A stretch of 64,000 nucleotides of DNA from Paraphysomonas bandaiensis (GCA_965644295.1 CBFFRP010000372.1:1-64000), one strand, 5' to 3'; positions 22,291 to 34,705 are shown, numbered from the stretch's first letter. Program-made: numbers and translations. The notes: a model not told the origin generated them from the sequence alone.

Positions 22291-23580
22291 CAGCAGATGT
22301 CAGGTATATCAACATTCTGCTTGCTCCCTGCGTTTGCTTTGAGTGATTGATGCTGAGTATGAGTTCACATTATTCGGTATCTGTGTGGCCAATGACCGAG
22401 GTAATGCGTCAAACTTTCCTCATGGATGCATGGCAATGGCAATGATGTGATTAGACCTGTCATGTCTTCTCACACGTCTACTGCCTAGTCTTGTTGGTTT
22501 CTCCTGACCCAGGTCATTGAGATTATATCAAGGCTCTGGCACTGTTCTCCAAGCAGTGTCAGGTACATTTGTGGTACTTTTATGTTATTCTTGCTTAGTA
22601 GGTTTTCATCCGAGCGGGGAAGGTGCACGGTTTCCTACTAGTGTATAAGTCACTCGGGAGAAGAGTGCAAGGTGGATGCATGTGCTGGACGAGTGCACAC
22701 AATGGAGGGAAGACATTGGAGTCAGCTTGAATTTGTAACAGATTTTGGTAGATGTCTGTTTCATGCGTCAGTGTGCAAAATTGCACCAGTGAGACCGCTT
22801 CGTGACAGTGGGAGGACCCGGCGCTATAGAGCTACTTTATTCTCCCTTCCAGACTACCTGCTGCCGTGAACACCACCTTGAAGAGGGCCCTAAAGATCTG
22901 CCGCATACACAGGAGACATATGCCGACGACACCGACCGCAAGTTGTTTGTGTTAGGACAAGTAGATTGGGCAGGAGCGTATGATCCGGCTTAAACACGCA
23001 ACTCGTCGTATGCCCATGTAGCTAACTAAATCGTGTTGTATAGTTGAGCACTTGTCGGTGCATGCATAGTAACTAGATGAGAGTCATGTTATGCATAGTG
23101 TCGCGCGAGTTGTTAGGTCGGTCGCGGCAACGCACAAGCTTGCGCTTCTTAATAATCTGACATTCAATATCGGTGTGCGGGACCAGAACCAATGAATAAA
23201 AATACGGAATACAATAATTGCGGAGTGGTGATACACAGGGAGCAGCCGCATATTTCATGTGGAGTTGTCCACGGTGCTAATATAAGTAGAAGGATACTAG
23301 GGAGATATGATATATGGCGGGAACCGTGCGTAATAAGAAGATAAGCTGTTGATAACATATTGGGAAGCGCAGGGTTCATTTTTGACACTCCTGCTTGGCT
23401 CTTCCCTTGACAATTCAACCGTGCTATCTTAAAATCCTTCTTCTTTATTTCTAGAACGTCTACTGAGTGTGTACCACAACTTTGTCCAAGGTTCTCGATT
23501 AAATTCCTTAGTTTGAGGCTTGGCTTGATAGTATCTGCGACAGATATTAACGTTTTAGTATGTTTATTTGCTTTTTTTAA
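22291..23580. other. Spacer with no recognised gene
   Basis: Only short overlapping frames. The minus-strand frame 23622-23164 starts with a coding-like stretch (KKANKHTKTLISVADTIK) and could belong to the uncertain gene at 23743-24127, but I cannot show it. Confidence 0.35.
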
Positions 23581-23585
23581 AGTAT

Positions 23586-23652
23586 AGATTGGTATACAAC
23601 TGCTCTCTAGTTTGTATACCAATCTTTGGAAACTGTGTCCTCGTTTCCAAAG
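23586..23652. other. Two adjacent perfect hairpins
   Basis: AGATTGGTATACAA (23586-23599) pairs perfectly with 23612-23625 (14-bp stem). It overlaps by two bases CTTTGGAAAC (23624-23633), which pairs perfectly with 23643-23652 (10-bp stem, 9-nt loop). It may be a relic of a small foldback element or a structured transcript end. Confidence 0.6.
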
Positions 23653-23742
23653 TCGTCGTGAGCACCAGATTTTGGTTGGTTCTGTTGATTCAGGTCATAA
23701 TATTGTGAAGGCAGTAAACTGCTTGTTGAGCTCCACTAACTC

Positions 23743-24127
23743 CTATTGACTTTCACCGCAAAACGCTCCACTAACCTCGTATATATATAATTCGCTTGCT
23801 AATAGCTCCTTTTCAGGATTGTCATGAGTCAACTCTTTCAGTGCCTCAGCCACGTGATGTACTGCTTTGAAGATCGAGCTGATGCACCACTTGTCGTTGT
23901 TATCTTTAAACTTGTTTCGTTCGACGATTAGCGCATTGTTGGCAGGTCTCATGGGACGCTCCTTCAGACCTTACGTGATTTCGATTCTAGCACATGAACC
24001 ATGCCTTGAGTTTCTTCGTCCAGTTGATCAATTAAATTTCGGAAGTCGTTTTCAATATAAACTACTATCCGCTACAACATCAACAATTGACAATAGAATG
24101 GATAAAACTAAAATAACTGAACGTTGA
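23743..24127 (-). CDS. Possible spliced gene fragment, unrecognised
   Basis: On the minus strand, 24075-23993 reads VVYIENDFRNLIDQLDEE and onward, and is bounded by an acceptor-like TGTTGTAG and a donor CGTAAGG. The frame at 23952-23743 (ISSIFKAVHHVAEALKEL and onward) follows, and could join after a 71-nt intron ending AAAG. Both look coding by composition, but no start or stop can be fixed and the acceptor is weak. I recognise no family. It could be a decayed gene. Confidence 0.25.
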
Positions 24128-24517
24128 ACTTACTCAATAATCAATTTATAAGAAATACACTCGACATCTCTTGTATCATTCCAATGGGATATAGTCATAA
24201 GCCGTGACTACCTCCATGACCTTGCATATAACGTTAATATCGCAGCACTAAACGATTGTGGAAGGATGCAATCAATCATATCAATTCACAAATATGGCAC
24301 AACAGTCCTTTGCCAGGACAACGACAACTATCAACAAATTTTGTAGCTTCTTGTATCACGTCTATTATTTATAGGGTGCATATGACAACAGCACAGTAGT
24401 ATCCATAATACCGTGTACAATCACATACACACCGCACTACTATCTCTATTTTACTAGTTCCATGTCAACAACGACGATACATATGTAATTCGAACGATAT
24501 TTCATCCGCAACAGATA

Positions 24518-25604
24518 TCATAATATTTCACTGTTTCGCTTTCTCCTTCCACGATACGTACTGCGTAGCGAAGATGAGTTGCTAAGGCTTGTTTTCATTG
24601 TAGCATCGGAGAGCCGACTCTCAACAGTCCGTGCGGTAGAGGGCACAGCAGAGCTGGTGACGTCGCAATCTTTTCTCTTAGGAAAAGACTCCGAAGTAGA
24701 TGGTACTGCAAACGCTGTGTTACGCACTTTAATCGGTTCTTCTGGAATGATAATAGACTTCAGTTCAGATGTAGACTTATATTCGTTTTTGAACTTAAGC
24801 AATCTGTGCACGACAAGCAATTACACAACAGATACAAATCATCCAGTGTAAGCGAACCTATACTCAGATAGCTGCCTCCATCTGTGGCGACCAATCACAC
24901 GATTTTGTATCTTTCGTTGAAATTCAAGACATGGAGCAATAATTAAAGTATTACGACACACGTACTCCGTGAAGATATATTTAGAACACCCGATCATAGA
25001 GGTTTGGCTATGCATCCTACAAGTAATTCTGTGGACAGCATATCACGACTTTAATATTATATAAGGTAAACTTACTCTTTTAAACCGTTAGTTACACTAT
25101 ACTTATCGCCATATATGTCCATAACCAAAGTTTGAGCATCATCATTCGTCAGTTTTCCGTGTGAATCTTTGTCATATACATCGAATATAAATTTAGCTGT
25201 CATACGAATTAATAAATGACAAAAACTAAATACAATTTGAACATACACATATGGTCTCCAATCGTCATAAATTGCCATAGAATTAATACAAAGTCTCTGA
25301 AATTCGCAATGTTTCCGGATACACTCCCAGAATCGACAATGCTGTTCAACACCTCGTGTATGAAAGCATTTTTCCCACATCCTAATGAAGGTACCAACAT
25401 ATTATGGTCTATTTCATCAATAAACTTGGTGCCATTCTTTTCGTCCTCTACTCTGACACGACAATTAGAATATAAATTATACAGCTGTGCGATATCGGCA
25501 TCTTTCAGGCCAAGACTGTAAAATTGGCTTCTGTATTGCCCAATGGAAGGGAAGAGTGCAAATACGGAAAGTGACCGATAACTCCTACTGTTGCCTCCTC
25601 CCAT
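24518..25604 (-). CDS. N-myristoylated EF-hand protein, 4 exons, 307 aa
   Basis: Exons (minus): 25604-25247, 25196-25076, 25016-24858, 24803-24518, all in one frame. The N-terminus MGGGNS fits the N-myristoylation rule (Gly2, Ser6), so the protein is probably membrane-tethered. The middle has an EF-hand pair in the calcineurin-B/NCS style: a degenerate first hand with NFRDFVLILWQF, then a good loop DKDSHGKLTNDD (residues about 126-137) that should bind Ca2+. Exon 3 carries a helical segment (APCLEFQRKIQNRVIGRHRW). The last about 95 residues are Ser/Thr-rich and end in a basic stretch (STYRGRRKRN). No orthologue can be named. Confidence 0.75.
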
Positions 25605-26081
25605 ACTTCCAATAGGATGTCGTGTGATGCGGTAAACTATTATTACCTACACTACTTTTTGCTCCTATACCTCCCTTGGATCACCTCGTTATACGACATT
25701 GTTGTAGGATGATTGTAGGAATTCCAAGGAATAATTGTTCAATAGCATAGCCAGCGAATCAGCAGATACATAAGTTTTTTCTCATTTGTTTGATTTTAAA
25801 ATTTATGTGGGCTTTCTGTTGCTACATCCCAAAAAATTGGACATATCTAGGAACTCACATATGGATATGCCATAAACCTGCAATGATTGTAGAGTAGTGT
25901 ATCTGTACATACACTGTAGTTCTGGTGTACTGGTGTACATGTACTGCTGTATATAGATAGCTACGTACCATATGCTGTTGCTTCTAACTTGGAAGTATAT
26001 TAACAGATACCACAGACTGGTCGCATAGTTTCGTATTACATCTGGAATTAAATCGTCTAGCAATTTTATTAACTTTGCAAT
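25605..26081. promoter_or_regulatory. Shared upstream region of EF-hand and CLC genes
   Basis: 477 bp between two divergent start codons. AT-rich; no specific motif recognised. Confidence 0.35.
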
Positions 26082-28124
26082 ATGAAGGACGAGGATCCTG
26101 TACTTGGAAAAGATAATCAAATATATTCAGACCAGCACACTGAAGAAGACAATGAGTTTCGCGATAGTATGAGTGCACGGGCATTCCCCAGAACTGTCAC
26201 AAATACAGTGATAGATGCGCTAGAATATTTTGCCGATGTTGATGCCGAATGGACACGAGAGTTACTTAAGGAGTATGGAAAAATTGATGACCAAGGGCCC
26301 GATGGTAGGATACGTCACGACATCAATTACTTTTCATTTCGTACTTTGTAGGAGACGTGCCAGAGCAGCCTCCGTTCGCAAAGGACACAGTTTTTTGGCT
26401 AATGGCAGCAATTGGGAGCGTTATTGGAATATTTTTAGGACTTGCTGGTTTAATATTTCTGAATATTATCGATGAGGTAAGTTGACATATTAGGTATCGG
26501 CTAATGTATTTAGAATGTCTGAGGTACCAAATAGATGGGTCGATACTGACTCATTCGAAAATCCTGACGATGGAAAACTATATGCGGGAAAGGTACATTT
26601 CTATTTTTGTATTTTTCATATATTTACGAGTAATTTAGAAATACTGGGTTCTAGTTTCTGGCGGGACTGGCCTCGTGGTTGGAATTATCCGTTGGGCGAC
26701 GAAATACCCTGATAACCTTCCTGGATTCTTCAAGGAAATCACAACTTTTCATGTGGACCCTACATGGGCGCTGCATACTGTTCTTCTTTCAGCCATATCT
26801 GTGGCAGGTGGGGCGAACCTCGGACCAGAGCAAGCACTGGTACATTTCCAAGTGGCGTCTTTTATACGATGTGAACACGCTCTTGTAGGGTAATTTGGGA
26901 GGCGGCCTAGCAACCGTTATCAATAAACGGATTCAGTTGGAGGACAAAGATCACACTAATTTGCTCGTGCTGGTAGGAATGGCGGGGGCGATGGGCTGCC
27001 TTTTTCCAACTCCTGTCTTAGCTGTGCTCATGATTCACGAGCTCGGTGCACCACCAAAGTACGTCTGTACCATACTTATTGTTCTGGGCAAAATCGGTTA
27101 AAGCACTTTAATCTCCATGTACAGGTCATTTATGGAATCTACGCTGCTTATGGGTATCCCTGCAATAATATCATTCATTGTTTTCTATGCCCTTGAAGAG
27201 AAGACATACCTGGAGAGACTTTCTCCCTTTTACCAACTTTCCATGAATTGGGATTTCCAAATGTGGCAATGCGGCACCGCGGTCATAATCGGATTGGTGT
27301 CTTCTGCTTCGTCTTTATGTCTGCTACTCGGAGTGGGAATCGTGAAGCAAATTCTCTTGCGCATAAAAGATAGGTGTGATCGGTCCGGTGTCCTCAGCGG
27401 TACTATCGTGATTGCCACCATAGGGGGGGTTGCTATAGGTAACGCGATGTTGTGTAATATGAAAGTAATGTGACAGAACAGGTTTCATCGAGTACGTGCT
27501 GCCGTTAGCTGTGGGAAATGGACACCAGTCATTCGCATCGATTATCAAAAATGTGAATGTGTACAGCACCCATCTTCTCCTTTGCACTGGTACTTTTCTG
27601 TATTCGCATAACATACCTCTATATTCTTATTTTATCCATTCGAAAACAGCGTTTGCTCGAGCATTCACCCTAGCGATTAGCATGAACTGTGGATTCGTCG
27701 GTGGATTTGTGTTTCCGATTATTAGTATTGGAATAATAGCTGGTGTAATTGCGCATCAGCAGGTAAGTGAGAGTCGCGCAATCAGATACTTGTAGTAACG
27801 GAATATCAGTATGATTATATTCCGCTTGGTATGTCTATCACGTGCTTCTTAGCTGCAATGCCGTCAGCTATATGCCCGATGCCGTTTACCCTGTTTGGAA
27901 TTGCAACATCTATATTCTTTCTAGGACTACAACAGACGGTTCCGATATTCATATCATGTGTGACAGCCTATCTGATGTTCACCGGCATCGGAGTTATGGG
28001 GGCACTCCAGAACAGGGCAAACAAAGCTGCTAAAGACCGAGCTAAAGGGAAAGTTAAGATTGATAAGGAACAAGCGTTATCACCTTACACTAAAAAAAGC
28101 AGCAAGTTTGTTAATGATATCTGA
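26082..28124 (+). CDS. CLC-family chloride channel/transporter, 9 exons, 545 aa, no CBS domains
   Basis: Exons: 26082-26304, 26352-26476, 26524-26592, 26639-26839, 26889-27058, 27125-27438, 27482-27589, 27650-27762, 27810-28124; all GT-AG, introns 43-66 nt. A soluble N-terminus (about 85 residues) precedes a hydrophobic bundle with many membrane helices. CLC signature regions are present: GGANLGPEQALGNLGGG (the GxEGP-like filter loop, with Glu in the gating-glutamate position), the GMAGAMGCLFPTPVLAVLMI helix, and AISMNCGFVGGFVFPIISIG. The basic C-tail is short and has no CBS pair, unlike most eukaryotic CLCs. The variant filter resembles the bacterial voltage-gated chloride channel subfamily. 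It should move chloride across a membrane. Channel or exchanger mode cannot be told. Confidence 0.85.
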
Positions 28125-28589
28125 TGATAGGATCTTGATCTGACTCTTCCTACTAATTCAGTTGTACTAAGTTTCGCGTAGAGGTGCCTGACTACCACGG
28201 AAGAGATATAGTTTCTGATATGGTATTATGATGTGGGGATCTTGTTGAAGATATGTAAGGATAAAGGCTTCAGGACGGTGAATATCCAACATGGCAGATA
28301 CGCTATCAAGTGAATATTTTGTGTCAACAATTTGGAGATATTATGGTGGTTCTAGTGTCTCGTAGCTCAATTGCACTACGTAAGCTAAAAAGAATTAAAA
28401 GTAGTTAATCAATGAGTATATCATACCACACGAAGTCTTATTAATAGTCTTTTCTTTCTTTTGTGAATCTTCACACTAGTTTCAATTGATAATATAGTGT
28501 GCGACAGTGGGAATACTCCAGTTGTGAGTGTCTTAGTATTAGCAATAGCTGTACGAGAGTCAGAACTATTGTAGCAAAATAATATAACT
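28125..28589. other. Spacer downstream of the CLC gene
   Basis: AT-rich. It probably holds the CLC 3' UTR and, from about 28440, the far end of the R1/LINE-tail repeat that runs on the minus strand. No gene. Confidence 0.4.
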
Positions 28590-28689
28590 CACTAGTGCTT
28601 AACTCTGATATCCTGCTATTTGACGCTACGAAAGCTGCTTGTGCGTCACGGCAAGTACCAAGGTGCAACTGCCTTCGCTCTCTGTCCTT
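28590..28689 (-). repeat. LINE-family 3' tail sequence continuing repeat R1 (interrupted by the copia insertion)
   Basis: On the minus strand it reads GTTGCACCTTGGTACTTGCC then GACGCACAAGCAGC and TTTCGTAGCG, the conserved tail block seen at 40755, 42932 and 46978. It continues the R1 copy at 34976-35270 once the copia element is removed. Confidence 0.75.
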
Positions 28690-28694
28690 AAGGT

Positions 28695-28964
28695 TATTAG
28701 GATCCAGCTTAATACATGATTGTATCTGTGAGTTATAATGTTCAATGAAATATGCCATGAACTGAATTAGAGAGAGTATCATCTGTCGAAGATACATGAT
28801 CGTCATCATAACGTCGTCATTATCAGTTACACTTCTAGCTATTCCGTTGTGCATGATAGTTATGTTCTATATTGTTATTCATAATTTTCACTCTATCGTG
28901 TTCATTACCTTACACTCTAATAATCACAACATTGTTTTACTATTATAAAGATCAGTTCTTTATT
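28695..28964 (+). repeat. Copia 5' LTR
   Basis: Starts TATTAGGATCCAGC and ends GATCAGTTCTTTATT. It matches the 3' LTR over its full length. Confidence 0.9.
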
Positions 28965-28973
28965 TGGTAGCGG

Positions 28974-29607
28974 ATGGTTGTTAAAGTTACAAGTTGCGAC
29001 TCAACCGACTCGGATTCGACAACCGACAAGCGAAAGGACTCAATTCCGAAATTCGATGCGAAGAACTTCTCCAGGTGGCAGAAGAAGTGCCGTGCATGGT
29101 TCTATCGCAAGCCTAAGATCGTTTATACTCAGACTCTACAGAACGATCACCCAATTGAGCCTGAAGCAGAAGAAAACTCAGATGACGAGGACTACCAGTA
29201 TCGACTCGAACAGTATCAGGATGCGAAACGATATATATTATGATGAATGTAATAACTACCTATGGTCAGTCATTTCAAGCTCTATCATTGGTCAAAATGA
29301 AGAGGCTGAAGGGATTTTGGAGAACGTCCCCGATGGAGATGGTAAAACCGCCTGGACCGACTTGTTGAACCACTTCAAGGAAAAAACGACTAACGATGTA
29401 ATCACTGATCTGATTGGCCAATTCCAGAGCATAAAAATCAAAAAAGGTCAGTCGATAATCAACTTTCTTGACGCTGTCGAAAAGCTCCGAAACAAGCTGA
29501 TTAATTATGGTCATCGGATAAGTGATCAAGATCTTATATCACGCATTCAAGTCGAGGTAATACCAAAACCTGGTGAAATTTTTGGTGATGGTCGGAAAAG
29601 GGTATAA
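28974..29607 (+). pseudogene. Copia gag (UBN2-type), frameshifted
   Basis: The first frame (28974-29243) and second frame (28978-29607) overlap. The protein changes frame near 29225. Features are typical of copia gag: FSRWQKKCRAWFYR near the start, then KTAWTDLLNHFKEKTTNDV and SIKIKKGQSIINFLDAVEKL. It would form the particle shell. One frameshift breaks it. Confidence 0.75.
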
Positions 29608-29689
29608 CTATGCACAATAAGTAACTATGAAGTTTATAACAGTGTGAAAAGTACTATATCGACAAGGCCTGGTATCCAACGAAAATAAT

Positions 29690-30097
29690 ATGACGTATTG
29701 TGAACTGGCAATCAACGTGCAGATGCACCCTATCGATGACTACAAAACACTGATACGCAGACTACGCGGATTAGGAAGCTCGTCTGTTGGAATGCTCTTG
29801 TCAAGCATCGAAGAAACAAAAACCGACAGTATTCAGCTTGCAGCTTCAAAACCCCCATTTTCCCGAAATAAAGCGAATTCCAGGACAGTAGAAAGTTTCA
29901 AATATCTCATAGGCCTTGCACATGTAGAGCCAGATGATGGATTAACATATGTAACGACTCAAATAAAGCTCAGAAAAGAACTACTCGCAGCGTACCGTGG
30001 TCTAGTGGACAACTGCGGTGACACTACACGCCTCATTCAGCTCGATGACCCCATTCACGCTGCAGAGACATCGAAAAGTACACTAAAGAATACATAG
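29690..30097 (+). CDS. Unrecognised 135-codon frame inside the copia element
   Basis: An open frame between gag and the nested LINE fragment. It is moderately coding-like (YKTLIRRLRGLGSSSVGM; LLAAYRGLVDNCGD) but matches no part of copia gag, protease or integrase that I recognise. It may be a further insertion, or host sequence captured by the element. Confidence 0.25.
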   Translation: MTYCELAINVQMHPIDDYKTLIRRLRGLGSSSVGMLLSSIEETKTDSIQLAASKPPFSRNKANSRTVESFKYLIGLAHVEPDDGLTYVTTQIKLRKELLAAYRGLVDNCGDTTRLIQLDDPIHAAETSKSTLKNT

Positions 30098-30184
30098 AAC
30101 TCAAAGCAGTTGGTCTCAAACGTAGTATTTCTCGATCGAAACCCCCAAAAAATAAATCCAGCAAAATCAGATCGAGACCCCGAT

Positions 30185-32280
30185 ACAGTTAATGGATCTC
30201 CAGCGCCAGCCGCTATTTACAGGGGGAGTAGGGGAATCCAAGCGAGCCGCCATTTCCATCTCTTACAACGTCACGATCACAACCACCCAGACATCGACCT
30301 TTACATCACTAGCCTGGTCCAATGGGACAACAGCTCGGAATCCGACTGCAGCCCCCATCTCTGGCCACGCCCCAATTCCGAGAAACCATCGACAAGGTCC
30401 AATCCCAACTCCAACTGTACGACAATCATCCACATGATTTTCAAGCCATCTTCACTGATGGTTCCTTCACTCGCACTAACCTCTCTCCTGCCCATCTACT
30501 CGGTGACTCTCACACCCAGCACACAACGCACAACGGAGGGGCAGCAATTGTCTGGCTTCCGCCCAAAACCAACTGGAGCAAAGGACTAACCAAAATACTC
30601 CGACTTACAGCCCCAGAGCATACCATCATACCCGGGATAATCCCATACACCTACGAGACCCTGGCAATGTCAACAGCCCTAACGTTCTCTAAACTCGTAT
30701 CCCCCACCGTACCTATGTGCACCGACTGCCAAGCAGTACAAACACGAACCACAGAAGCCCTCTCTCGTAGGCAGCGAGCTCTCGGTACAAAGTCCCAGAG
30801 GGCATCTTTTATGAATGCCTCGACGCAGAAAATCATCGACAGCGCCCAATCAGATGGGTCCGCTCCCCCACCCAGAACGAAGAACACAAGATCGAAGTAG
30901 ATGGACATACAACGACTATATATGGCATTTATATAGCTGACGCAGCCGCCAGTGGGGAGTGGTCAACGATCGACAATATACTCGGCCGCAAAAACTACAG
31001 CGTGGTCACAACTGAAATCACACACATCCTTGACGAATTCCTTACTACCGGCCAATGGCAATGGAGGAGATATGACAAACATCTCCTCACGGACAGCGAT
31101 CCCATGCTAGGGGACGTCATCGAATTAAGTCACCAATGGGATCTCCACCAATACACCCTCACGCGGGACGGCACGTACGTCACAAGTACAAGCCGAGACT
31201 CGCAGTACTGGACACACAGCGGCACCAGGCTTCCACACAAACTTCACCCCTCAAGACCAATAATTCCCCCAAATGCTGTGTTCCATTCCAAGATCGCATC
31301 CGCGAAACCGCATATATGTCTGGGATAAATCCTACGCGATGGGCAGAAATCGCGCCAAGGGCAAACATATGGAGATGAACTCACAACAGCAGCAGCCAAA
31401 TGTACAGATTGCAACCACACTTCAGACAACATGATGGCGCACATGCTCCTCCAATGTGCACACCCTGAGATCGCACAAATACGTGAAAAAGCCTTCCACA
31501 CACAACAAACTCAGCTTACCAAACTCCGCGGGCAACGACAACCCTTCCCCTGGCTCCACAACGCCCTAACTAAACTAGCGAAGGCTGCATGGGATCCTAC
31601 CACACCCCAAGTTGAGAGATACTGGACCGGACAACTCACAGCCTCGCAACTGGCAAACGCCTTCGGCCGCAACATTTCCACCCCACACTACTCGAACACC
31701 AGTTCCACAAGCTCGAAAAATCCGTCACCAAGGTTCTGCTCCCCCTCTACAATGGAGGAAGAATAAACATGCTCAAAAACAGAGGATGTAGATTTCACAA
31801 CATCGACGTGACACAAACGACACCACCCTCAACTCATGCCAGCAGCTCACAACCACACCGCACACACTCTACCACCAACCCGAAAATCCTCCAGCTCTAC
31901 TTAAAGTAACATCCACCCCTAGAGCTACACCCTCCACGAGACCTCGAGCTCAACGCAAGCTTCCCAATCCTATTCGGAAGCAAACGATCCTCACCACAGA
32001 AAGAATCCCAGACACAACTGGTAATCTCAGACCCCCTGCCACCGACTCATATTCCAGGATCAACACGTCACCCCACACATCCCGGCTCGTATGCGGCTCT
32101 GGACCGCCAGACACACTACCCAAAGGAAGACCACCAGATTAAACTCAATACAAGGGATGGTTGCACCAAGGTGCTTGCAGCAATGCACAAGCAATCCCGA
32201 GACAACTGAGCATTTTGTAATCTGTGTTACCACTAGTCTAGAGTAAAATAGTAGATAGATAAATAATGCAATAAGTAATC
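30185..32280 (+). mobile_element. 5'-truncated, frameshifted LINE fragment nested in the copia element
   Basis: Successive frames (30322-30900, 31002-31328, 31431-31766) are homologous to the LINE at 38465-40965: RNase H with IFTDGSF, the GGAAIVWLPP strand and TDCQAVQTRT; then a Cys/His knuckle (CTDC...CAH near 31410-31450) and the PQVERYWTGQLTASQLANAF region. The 3' end (32155-32275) carries GGTTGCACCAAGGTGCTTGC and an ATAG/AATA-rich tail. It starts abruptly, as LINE copies usually do. It lies where protease and integrase of the copia element should be. Confidence 0.8.
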
Positions 32281-32311
32281 AGATCTTTTATATTTACAGA
32301 GGGGGAGTGGC

Positions 32312-32653
32312 GTGAGCCTAAGACATCATGATGCCGCGCAGGAGAGAAACAGCAGCCATCGGGATGAACCTACCCACTCCGATGCAAAGATAGCAAAGAC
32401 TCGCCCTTCGATACAATTCAATGGGAATCTAGTGCCGAATCCGGCACCACACAGTCAAGTGGACCGTCAGTATAATATATATGTCAGCGTGTGGCCAAAC
32501 GCTGTTACAACAAGCCTGCTGATTCATCGGGAGATTGGGGAAATTAGGGTACACCTGAAGGGCCAAGTAAGGTCCATGCTACAGCAAAGCACAAAATTTC
32601 AGCTGGTAAAAGGAGTGTTCTCCGAAGCAAGAGAATGGCCAGGAAACGAGTAA
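32312..32653 (+). CDS. Unrecognised 113-codon frame between LINE fragment and copia RT
   Basis: Starts just after a purine-rich stretch (ACAGAGGGGGAGTGGCG). The second half is hydrophobic/basic (YVSVWPNAVTTSLLIHREIG). No family recognised. It may be part of another insertion or decayed element sequence. Confidence 0.2.
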   Translation: MSLRHHDAAQERNSSHRDEPTHSDAKIAKTRPSIQFNGNLVPNPAPHSQVDRQYNIYVSVWPNAVTTSLLIHREIGEIRVHLKGQVRSMLQQSTKFQLVKGVFSEAREWPGNE

Positions 32654-32750
32654 TAGTAAATATGTAAATAAACTTGGTAATGATGTATAAAATACATGTG
32701 ATGTAAATGCTAAACATGTAGTAAATCATATGACACATACATGATACACA

Positions 32751-34505
32751 ATGTATATCAAAATTACATATACAAACAACATTGATATTTTGTTATGCAT
32801 GCTTTTAGTTAATTGCAATGACATTGACGAGCTAACCGATACACCGAAGAGTGTACAAGATGCAATTCCAGGTAAATATAAACAGAAGTGGATCAATGCT
32901 ATCAACAAAAAGAAATACCCACTCTTCAGAGGAAAGGATGCTGGAGATACACTGCACTACCACTTGGAGCAAGAGCCAGAAAGGGGAAACTTATATTCAA
33001 AATAAAAAGAAAACAGAATGATATCATATTCAAGGCTCGACTGGTCGCACAGGGTTTTACTCAAATCCAAGGCATTGATTATAATGATACATACAGCCCC
33101 CTCGCGAAGGCTACATACATCACTACGTACAATTATTGCCCTTTCGACCATTATATGAAACTCAAAGTGCATCAAATTAATTTCACCACTGCGTACATCA
33201 ATGCTGACCTGGAAGAGGACATATACATGCATCTCCCTCCTGGCATGGACGTCCCTGAAGGATAAGTCCTCAAATTGATGAAAAGCATCTATGGTCTAAA
33301 GCAAGCAGGTCTTAACTGGTATAAGTGCTGTACAAATTTTATTCTAGATATGGGTTTCACCAGGCTAATATATATCTGACCCGTGTATATTCAAGAAGCA
33401 GATTAATGGCAGGATTATGCTAATAGCCATGTATGTGGATGATATTATTATAGCATCCGCATCCGACACTGATATCTAACAATTCAAAGACCATTTATCC
33501 AAAAAGTTCGAAATTACGGATCTTGGACTCTTAGATTATTACTTTTGGGCATTTCCATCCATCAAGACTTTGATAAGAATATCACGACTCTCAGTCAGGA
33601 TCAGTATGTCAACAAACTACTGGACAAATTCAATATGTCCAACTGTAAACCCATGTCAACACCTATGTTACTGTCTTTCAACTATGATTTACATGAATAC
33701 AATCATCTTTTAGAGTCAAATCAAAGTTATGTTCAGAATTTCCCCTACAAGGAGCTCATAGGGTCCCTGATGCATCTAGCTGTATGCACTCGACCGGATA
33801 TCGCCTACGCAGTCAATACTCTTGCCAGATTTTCTGATATGCCTAATCTAACTACCTGTAAAATGCTGCGTTACATGTTCTTAGGTATCTCAAAGGCACT
33901 GCTATAAGCAAGGATTGATATATTCTGGATCCCACATAACATTGTCAGGATACTGCGATAGCGATTGGGCACGATGTCACCTCACTCGACGGTCCACTAC
34001 AGCTTTTACATTCTTCATAGGTAATTGTCTTATATCATGGCAATCTCGATTACAGACAACTGTGGCATTGTCATCTACTGAAGCTGAGTATATGGCTTTT
34101 TCGTCAGCAGCTCAGGAAGCACTATGGCTACGCTCTTTATTATCAGAAATTGGTTTCAAACTTCCATTCTCAACAACTATTTGGTGCGATAATAAAGGTG
34201 CAGTCCAATTATGTTACAATCCTACTCATCATCGACGTACAAAACATATCGCGATTCGATACCACTTCACCCGTGAACACATTGCGGAGAACATTTTGAC
34301 TGTTGATCACATATCCACAAAGTCAATGTTAGCCGACCTCCTTACAAAACCACTAGGAGGAAATCACTTTAGCACATTGCGAACAACATTGATGGGGGGA
34401 GCTGAGTTCGGCATCCCATCCAGCAGCAACAGAAAGCGATCAACAACCTCAGATACACCTAATTCACAATTACCAAGCCACAAGCGACCTAGGTGGCTAG
34501 TTTGA
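32751..34505 (+). pseudogene. Copia reverse transcriptase and RNase H, frameshifted
   Basis: The RT begins in one frame (TPKSVQDAIPGKYKQKW) and moves to a second (FKARLVAQGFTQIQGIDYND; KVHQINFTTAYINADLEEDI). Stops follow near 33264, then the catalytic box MYVDDIIIA near 33430. The RT end and RNase H are in later frames: RPDIAYAVNTLARFSD, then 33915-34505 with GYCDSDWA, SSTEAEYMA, WCDNKGAV and RTKHIAIRYHFTRE. At least three breaks. The RNase H part is intact. Confidence 0.88.
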
Positions 34506-34705
34506 GTTACACTGAGTTCTTACCATTTCTTTACTTTTATTCAATACAACATGATGCTGGACTAGAAGGATGGTCTCACAATATGGCATCTCTGCAGTTC
34601 GCTTATTATTGTCTAGTGACTGCTACTCTGGTTTTTACTCTCAGTGTGTATATGTTCATATTCTCTCTATTATCTACGGTTCACTGATTATTTCATTGAG
34701 GGGCG

